Origin: Candidatus Falkowiibacteriota bacterium
Lineage (GTDB): Bacteria; Patescibacteriota; Patescibacteriia; Patescibacteriales; SZUA-104
Direction: 5' to 3'
Assembly: GCA_003231075.1 (NCBI GenBank)
Contig: QIIF01000138.1
Span: forward strand, 1-9,170
DNA: 9,170 nt
The notes beneath the pieces were generated by a model. That model did not search any database. It was not told the origin of the DNA and was given only the letters and a program-made list of their open reading frames with translations. Made by a program: the position numbers and the translations under genes. Of this stretch, positions 1 to 3,722 are shown piece by piece. Position 1 is the stretch's first letter, and each line of letters begins with the position of its first letter.

Positions 1-273
1 TCTTGCGGGAGGACTTTATTTGATATTGAAAAAGTTACCGAGAAAATAAAAAAGGAATTAGGACATCTGAAAGGCGCGACTATCGCGATAATGGGATGCA
101 TTGTTAACGGCATTGGAGAAATGGGGGACGCCGATTTCGGATATGTGGGGGGGAAGCCGGGGATGATAAATTTATATTACAAAAAAGAGCCGGTCAAACG
201 GGATGTGCCGGAAGATATGGCGATTGATGAGTTGGTTAAATTAATTAAAGAAAAAGGGATGTGGGTTGAATAA
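1..273 (+). CDS. ispG: 4-hydroxy-3-methylbut-2-enyl diphosphate synthase IspG (GcpE), C-terminal part, 5' end outside window
   Basis: This frame is open from the first base and encodes the last 90 residues of IspG, the [4Fe-4S] enzyme that converts methylerythritol cyclodiphosphate to HMBPP in the MEP isoprenoid pathway. The fragment begins SCGRT, the tail of the family's CPxCGR cluster motif, so the first cysteine ligand lies just upstream of the window. The next cluster cysteine and the conserved glutamate are present in [10 protein letters not shown], followed by the family's [12 protein letters not shown] segment. An internal ATG at position 91 is not the start, because homology extends to base 1. 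ispH follows 38 nt downstream on the same strand and catalyses the next step, so the two are probably co-transcribed. Identification is firm; only the C-terminal domain can be judged. Confidence 0.95.
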   Translation, partial: SCGRTLFDIEKVTEKIKKELGHLKGATIAIMGCIVNGIGEMGDADFGYVGGKPGMINLYYKKEPVKRDVPEDMAIDELVKLIKEKGMWVE

Positions 274-276
274 ATT

Positions 277-311
277 CTCGTAACGCATAACTCGTAACTC
301 GTAATGTAATT
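277..311 (+). repeat. Heptamer tandem array (CTCGTAA type) between ispG and ispH
   Basis: Five consecutive 7-bp units fill the gap: CTCGTAA, CGCATAA, CTCGTAA, CTCGTAA and a diverged TGTAATT. The array ends exactly one base before the ispH ATG and leaves no room for a Shine-Dalgarno sequence. The same heptamer family occurs in the opposite orientation before lemA at 8553-8587. Confidence 0.85.
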
Positions 312-1238
312 ATGATGAAGAATAAAAAAATAATTTTAGTGAAGCCGAGGGGGTTTTGCGCCGGAGTGACAAGGGCCATTAAGACGGTTGAAAAAGCGTT
401 GGAGCTGTATGGAGCTCCTGTTTTCGTTAAACACCAGATAGTGCATAATCAAAGAGTGGTGGATATGTTGAAGGAAAAGGGGGCGCGGTTCGTTGAATCT
501 TTAGCCGATATCCCCGAGGGAAGCGTCACCATATTCAGCGCGCATGGCGTTTCACCGAAAATAAGGGAAGAAGCCGGACGGAGAAATTTAAAAACGATTG
601 ACGCCACCTGTCCTTTGGTTGCCAATGTCCATTGGGAGGCGAAAAAATTTCATGGCGAAGGGTATGCCGTATTATTAATCGGCAATCGGGGGCATCAGGA
701 AGTGGAGGGGATTATGGGAGAAGCTCCCGTCATATTGATTGAAAATATCGTAGATGTGGCCGGCATTGAAGCTGTTGCCGGCCAAAAAATCGTTTGCCTT
801 ACGCAAACGACTCTTTCAGTCAATGATACGGCTATTTTGATAAAAAAATTGAAGCAAAAGTTTCCGGGCTTGGTTTTGCCGCCAAAAGGAGATATTTGCT
901 ACGCCACGCAAAATCGGCAAGAAGCGGTTAAAGAAGCGGCGGATATAACGGATATTATTTTTGTGATCGGTTCAAAATCAAGCAGCAATTCCAACAGGTT
1001 GGCGGAAACGGCCGGCGCCAAGGGATTCTTGATTTCCGACATAAGCGAAATTAACGAAAAAGCCCTTGATAGGGCGAATGTCATCGGTATTACCGCCGGC
1101 GCTTCCACGCCGGATGTGATGGTTGACGAGGTGGTGGAGTTTATAAAGAATAAATATCAAGATATAGAATTAGAGGAAATGAAGCGCGAAGACGAAACTA
1201 TGATTTTCCCCTTGCCGGCGGAGCTGGTGGTAAAATAA
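312..1238 (+). CDS. ispH: 4-hydroxy-3-methylbut-2-enyl diphosphate reductase IspH (LytB)
   Basis: IspH performs the last step of the MEP pathway, reducing HMBPP to IPP and DMAPP with a [4Fe-4S] cluster. The 308-residue protein has the usual family length and all three cluster cysteines: C16 in KPRGFCAGV, C100 in DATCPLV and C196 in GDICYATQNRQ. The substrate-pocket motifs are also visible: the FSAHGV histidine near residue 78, GHQEVEG with H128 and E130, TQTTLS at 164-169, and the SSNSNRL serine/asparagine pair near 225. ispG is immediately upstream. Two ATG codons lie side by side at 312 and 315 and either could be used; no Shine-Dalgarno sequence is visible because the preceding 35 bp are a heptamer array. 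The stop codon is 2 nt from the convergent uvrB stop. Nothing in the protein looks damaged. Confidence 0.97.
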   Translation: MMKNKKIILVKPRGFCAGVTRAIKTVEKALELYGAPVFVKHQIVHNQRVVDMLKEKGARFVESLADIPEGSVTIFSAHGVSPKIREEAGRRNLKTIDATCPLVANVHWEAKKFHGEGYAVLLIGNRGHQEVEGIMGEAPVILIENIVDVAGIEAVAGQKIVCLTQTTLSVNDTAILIKKLKQKFPGLVLPPKGDICYATQNRQEAVKEAADITDIIFVIGSKSSSNSNRLAETAGAKGFLISDISEINEKALDRANVIGITAGASTPDVMVDEVVEFIKNKYQDIELEEMKREDETMIFPLPAELVVK

Positions 1239-1240
1239 AC

Positions 1241-3046
1241 TTAAACAATATTTTCGTGAAATTTTGATTTAATTGTGCGCGGTTTGATGCCGTGTTTTTT
1301 GTTGTAGGCGATTTGGGCGCGGCGGCGGCGGTTTGTTTTGTTTATGGCGCAGCGCATTGCCGGCGTAATTTTGTCGGCGTACATTATGACTTTTCCCTCA
1401 ATGTGGCGCGCGGCTCTTCCCATAGTTTGTATTAAAGAGGTTTCATTGCGTAAAAATCCGGACATATCAGCGTCTAAAATCGCTATTAACGAAACTTCGG
1501 GCAAGTCCAGTCCCTCTCTTAATAAATTTACGCCAATCAACGCGTCGTATTTTCCTTCTCTTAAGCCGCGCAATATATCAACCCTTTCCAAAGTTTTTAT
1601 TTCACTGTGCAGATAGCAGGTTTTAATCCCTTGTTCAATAAGATAATCTGACAATTCTTCCGCCATCCGTTTGGTAAGCGTAGTGACTAAGATGCGTTGG
1701 TTTTTTTCGGTTCGTTTTTTTATTTCTTTTATTAAATCCGGAATTTGCTCTTTTGTTTTTTTTACTTCCACTTCCGGGTCAAGCAATCCGGTCGGCCTGA
1801 TAATTTGCTCAACCGTTTGCGCTGAATTTTTTATTTCAAATTCCGTCGGAGTGGCGCTCACATAGATAACCTGGTTTATTTTTTCGTTAAATTCTTTAAA
1901 ATTAAACGGGCGGTTGTCGCGCGCCGAAGGCAGGCGGAAGCCGAAATCAATCAGTGTTTGCTTTCTGGCTTGGTCGCCGGCGTGCATTCCCCTGATTTGC
2001 GGCAAGCTTACATGCGACTCGTCAATAAATAGCAGATAATCTTTTGGGAAAAAATCCATCAAGGTTTCGGGCGGAGAACCGGCGGACCTGCCGGTTAAAT
2101 GGCGGGAGTAGTTTTCTATGCCGTTGCAGTAGCCGACCTCCTTAATCATTTCCAAATCATAATTTGTTTTTCGCGCCAGCCGTTCATACTCAACTATTTT
2201 TTTCTGCTTTTTCAGCTCAGATAGCCGTTCCTTTAATTCTTCCCTGATATTTTTCAGCGCCGCCTTCATTTTATCTTCCGGCGTCATAAAATGTTTGGCG
2301 GGGAGGATGGTTATAGCCGTCATAGTATCCACGGCAGAACTAAGTTCCGAAGCTTCGGAACTTAGTTCTTTTGGTATTACTGAGATCTTATCTATCACAT
2401 CCCCGAACATTTCAATCCTAATAATCGCTTCGCCTGTCGCGAGATGAATATCAATTATTTCTCCCCTAACCCTGAATTGACCGCGCAGGAAAGCGATGTC
2501 GTTTCTCTCGTATTGGATTTTAATCAAGCGGCGCAACAGCTCGTTTCTTTTTATTTTTTGCCCGACGCTGAATTTTTCGCTCATTGCTTCGTAATCCGCT
2601 TTTCCGCCCAATCCATAAATGCATGATACGCTCGCCACAACCAGCACATCGCCGCGGTTTAATAAAGATTGCGTGGCGGCGTGCCGCAGGCGGTCAATTT
2701 CTTCATTGATGGTCGCTTCTTTTTCAATATAGGTGTCCGTGTGCGGAATATACGCTTCCGGCTGGTAATAATCGTAGTAAGAAACAAAATAATGCACCGC
2801 GTTTTCCGGAAAAAATTGCCTGAATTCGCCGTAAAGCTGAGCCGCCAGAGTTTTATTATGCGAAATCACCAAAGTCGGCCTTTGGACATTTTGGATAATA
2901 TTCGCCATAGTAAAAGTCTTGCCGCTTCCCGTCACGCCAAGCAATGTCTGATCACGATAACCTTTAGTCAAGCCATTAGTTAATTGCTTAATGGCTTTCG
3001 GCTGGTCGCCGGTTGGTTTAAAGTTTGAGCGCAGTTTAAATTCCAT
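1241..3046 (-). CDS. uvrB: Excinuclease ABC subunit B (UvrB), short form without C-terminal UVR domain
   Basis: UvrB is the damage-verifying helicase-fold subunit of nucleotide excision repair; it accepts DNA from UvrA and then recruits UvrC. Visible motifs in order are Walker A GVTGSGKT (37-44), the beta-hairpin [13 protein letters not shown] (89-101), the [11 protein letters not shown] segment, DESH (342-345), YVSATP (395-400), [12 protein letters not shown], and motif [10 protein letters not shown] (540-547). The protein ends 21 residues after YNKKHGI, at residue 601. Typical UvrB proteins are about 660-670 residues and carry a UVR motif that contacts UvrC; here that domain is absent and ispH lies directly beyond the stop. 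Residues about 226-237 are encoded by a 34-bp palindrome and fall where the protein is about seven residues longer than E. coli UvrB. The ATG at 3044-3046 fits the family N-terminus and has a good promoter 8 nt upstream, implying a nearly leaderless message. Confidence 0.97.
   Translation of the reverse strand: MEFKLRSNFKPTGDQPKAIKQLTNGLTKGYRDQTLLGVTGSGKTFTMANIIQNVQRPTLVISHNKTLAAQLYGEFRQFFPENAVHYFVSYYDYYQPEAYIPHTDTYIEKEATINEEIDRLRHAATQSLLNRGDVLVVASVSCIYGLGGKADYEAMSEKFSVGQKIKRNELLRRLIKIQYERNDIAFLRGQFRVRGEIIDIHLATGEAIIRIEMFGDVIDKISVIPKELSSEASELSSAVDTMTAITILPAKHFMTPEDKMKAALKNIREELKERLSELKKQKKIVEYERLARKTNYDLEMIKEVGYCNGIENYSRHLTGRSAGSPPETLMDFFPKDYLLFIDESHVSLPQIRGMHAGDQARKQTLIDFGFRLPSARDNRPFNFKEFNEKINQVIYVSATPTEFEIKNSAQTVEQIIRPTGLLDPEVEVKKTKEQIPDLIKEIKKRTEKNQRILVTTLTKRMAEELSDYLIEQGIKTCYLHSEIKTLERVDILRGLREGKYDALIGVNLLREGLDLPEVSLIAILDADMSGFLRNETSLIQTMGRAARHIEGKVIMYADKITPAMRCAINKTNRRRRAQIAYNKKHGIKPRTIKSKFHENIV
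2336..2369. repeat. 34-bp perfect palindrome inside uvrB
   Basis: The left half, agaactaagttccgaag (2336-2352), is the exact reverse complement of the right half (2353-2369). Read on the minus strand it encodes roughly [12 protein letters not shown], between the FGD and ILPAKH segments of UvrB. By my alignment from memory this stretch is about seven residues longer than in E. coli UvrB. A perfect 17-bp-arm palindrome in coding sequence is most simply a small inserted repeat element that kept the frame. Confidence 0.9.
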
Positions 3047-3054
3047 AGATAATA

Positions 3055-3083
3055 AGTATAACAGGCAAATTTATTTTTGACAA
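3055..3083 (-). promoter_or_regulatory. Sigma-70-type promoter for uvrB, probably leaderless
   Basis: On the minus strand TTGTCA (3083-3078) and TATACT (3060-3055) are separated by exactly 17 bp, each one base from consensus. Only 8 nt separate the -10 box from the uvrB ATG, so transcription should begin at or next to the start codon. No Shine-Dalgarno sequence is present, which agrees with a leaderless message. Confidence 0.7.
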
Positions 3084-3105
3084 TTGGCTGAAATTAAGCT
3101 AAAAT
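3077..3105 (+). promoter_or_regulatory. Rightward promoter P1 upstream of the antitoxin-toxin-ileS operon
   Basis: A perfect TTGACA (3077-3082) is followed after 17 bp by TAAAAT (3100-3105), one base from consensus. Its -35 box overlaps the uvrB -35 box on the opposite strand, so the two divergent promoters may compete. A transcript from here would have a leader of about 115 nt before the antitoxin ATG. Confidence 0.55.
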
Positions 3106-3126
3106 AAGGACAGGTAAGACGGTATA

Positions 3127-3156
3127 TTGACAACTGTAATACAGATGTAATACAAT
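3127..3156 (+). promoter_or_regulatory. Rightward promoter P2 of the antitoxin-toxin-ileS operon
   Basis: A second perfect TTGACA (3127-3132) is followed after 18 bp by TACAAT (3151-3156), one base from TATAAT. The spacer and the -10 box are occupied by a double palindrome described separately. That arrangement would let a repressor block RNA polymerase directly. A leader of roughly 60-65 nt would result. Confidence 0.6.
3134..3154. promoter_or_regulatory. Candidate operator: two TGTAATACA palindromes 11 bp apart
   Basis: TGTAATACA occurs at 3135-3143 and again at 3146-3154. Each copy is palindromic (TGTA-A-TACA), and the first extends to CTGTAATACAG. The 11-bp centre-to-centre spacing places both on the same face of the helix, and the second copy overlaps the P2 -10 box. 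Ribbon-helix-helix antitoxins typically bind short tandem sites of this kind and repress their own operon, so the antitoxin at 3226 is the likely ligand. This is inference from position and symmetry. Confidence 0.55.
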
Positions 3157-3225
3157 ATAATTATCTTTAATATAATAAACACGGAGACTAAGCCTTCAAT
3201 TGGGGGCATAATCTCTTATAACACT

Positions 3226-3453
3226 ATGAGAGAAGTTTTAACTTTATCGCTTCCGCCGAAAACAACCCAGCTGATAAAAAAGAAAGCCAAGAGTAAGGGG
3301 TTTGATAGCGTAAGCGGATATATTAAGTATTTGATTACGATTGATGATGATATGATTTCCGCGGATGAGCTGTTGAAAATGGCCAAAGAGGCGCGAGAAG
3401 ATTATAAAAAGGGGAAAACCATAAAAGCAAAGTCTTTGATGGATCTTTTATGA
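3226..3453 (+). CDS. Ribbon-helix-helix antitoxin of a type II toxin-antitoxin pair
   Basis: This 75-residue protein has the layout of a CopG/ParD-type antitoxin. A short N-terminal beta strand (REVLTLSLP, residues 2-10) is followed by two helices around a GFDSVSGYIKYLI turn (25-37), the ribbon-helix-helix DNA-binding fold. A charged C-terminal tail (EAREDYKKGKTIKAKSLMDLL begins at residue 55) is of the kind that wraps the partner toxin. It would neutralise the toxin encoded next and, as a dimer, repress the operon through the double palindrome at 3134-3154. Its TGA stop overlaps the toxin start in an ATGA, the usual TA arrangement. No Shine-Dalgarno sequence precedes the ATG. The family and role are well supported by fold pattern and context; the exact subfamily is not assigned. 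Confidence 0.88.
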   Translation: MREVLTLSLPPKTTQLIKKKAKSKGFDSVSGYIKYLITIDDDMISADELLKMAKEAREDYKKGKTIKAKSLMDLL

Positions 3454-3722
3454 TTGTTAAAAATTTGGAATATAGCAGAAAATTCGTAAAAAAATTAAAG
3501 AAGCTGCCACTTCATATTATTAAGGTTGCCGGTGAAAAAGAGAAAATATTTAAAGAGAATCCGTTGCATCCATCACTAAAATTACATGAGTTGCATGGAA
3601 AGTTAAATGATTTGTGGTCAATTTCCATCTCCGACAGTTATCGGATTATTTTTGAACGGCAAGAAAACGGGGACATCGTTTTTATCTCTATCGGCAAGCA
3701 TGATATTTATAAATATTTATGA
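3450..3722 (+). CDS. RelE/ParE-superfamily toxin (YafQ/HigB-like)
   Basis: The 90-residue basic protein matches the RelE/ParE toxin fold. It has an N-terminal strand plus lysine-rich helix (YSRKFVKKLKKLP, 8-20), then the hallmark segment LKLHELHGKLNDLWSISI (43-60), SDSYRIIFE (61-69) and a final strand ending IGKHDIYKYL (81-90). R65 and the C-terminal H84/D85/Y87 group are the likely functional residues, as in ribosome-dependent mRNA interferases of the YafQ/HigB type. A gyrase-poisoning ParE activity cannot be excluded from sequence. Translation should be coupled to the antitoxin through ATGA at 3450-3453. The gene ends in another ATGA shared with the ileS start, so toxin and ileS translation are also likely linked. 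The frame is intact and no catalytic damage is evident. Confidence 0.87.
   Translation: MIVKNLEYSRKFVKKLKKLPLHIIKVAGEKEKIFKENPLHPSLKLHELHGKLNDLWSISISDSYRIIFERQENGDIVFISIGKHDIYKYL

Noticed and set aside
277..311. CRISPR-like array
   Set aside because: The units are 7 bp with no spacers, and no cas genes are present; this is a simple tandem array.
3156..3161. Perfect TATAAT as the -10 box of P2
   Set aside because: It is 23 bp from the TTGACA at 3127, too far for a normal promoter; TACAAT at 3151 gives an 18-bp spacer.
3106..3225. T-box riboswitch controlling ileS
   Set aside because: The leader before the first gene is only about 60-120 nt, no T-box core or specifier stem is visible, and two TA genes intervene before ileS.
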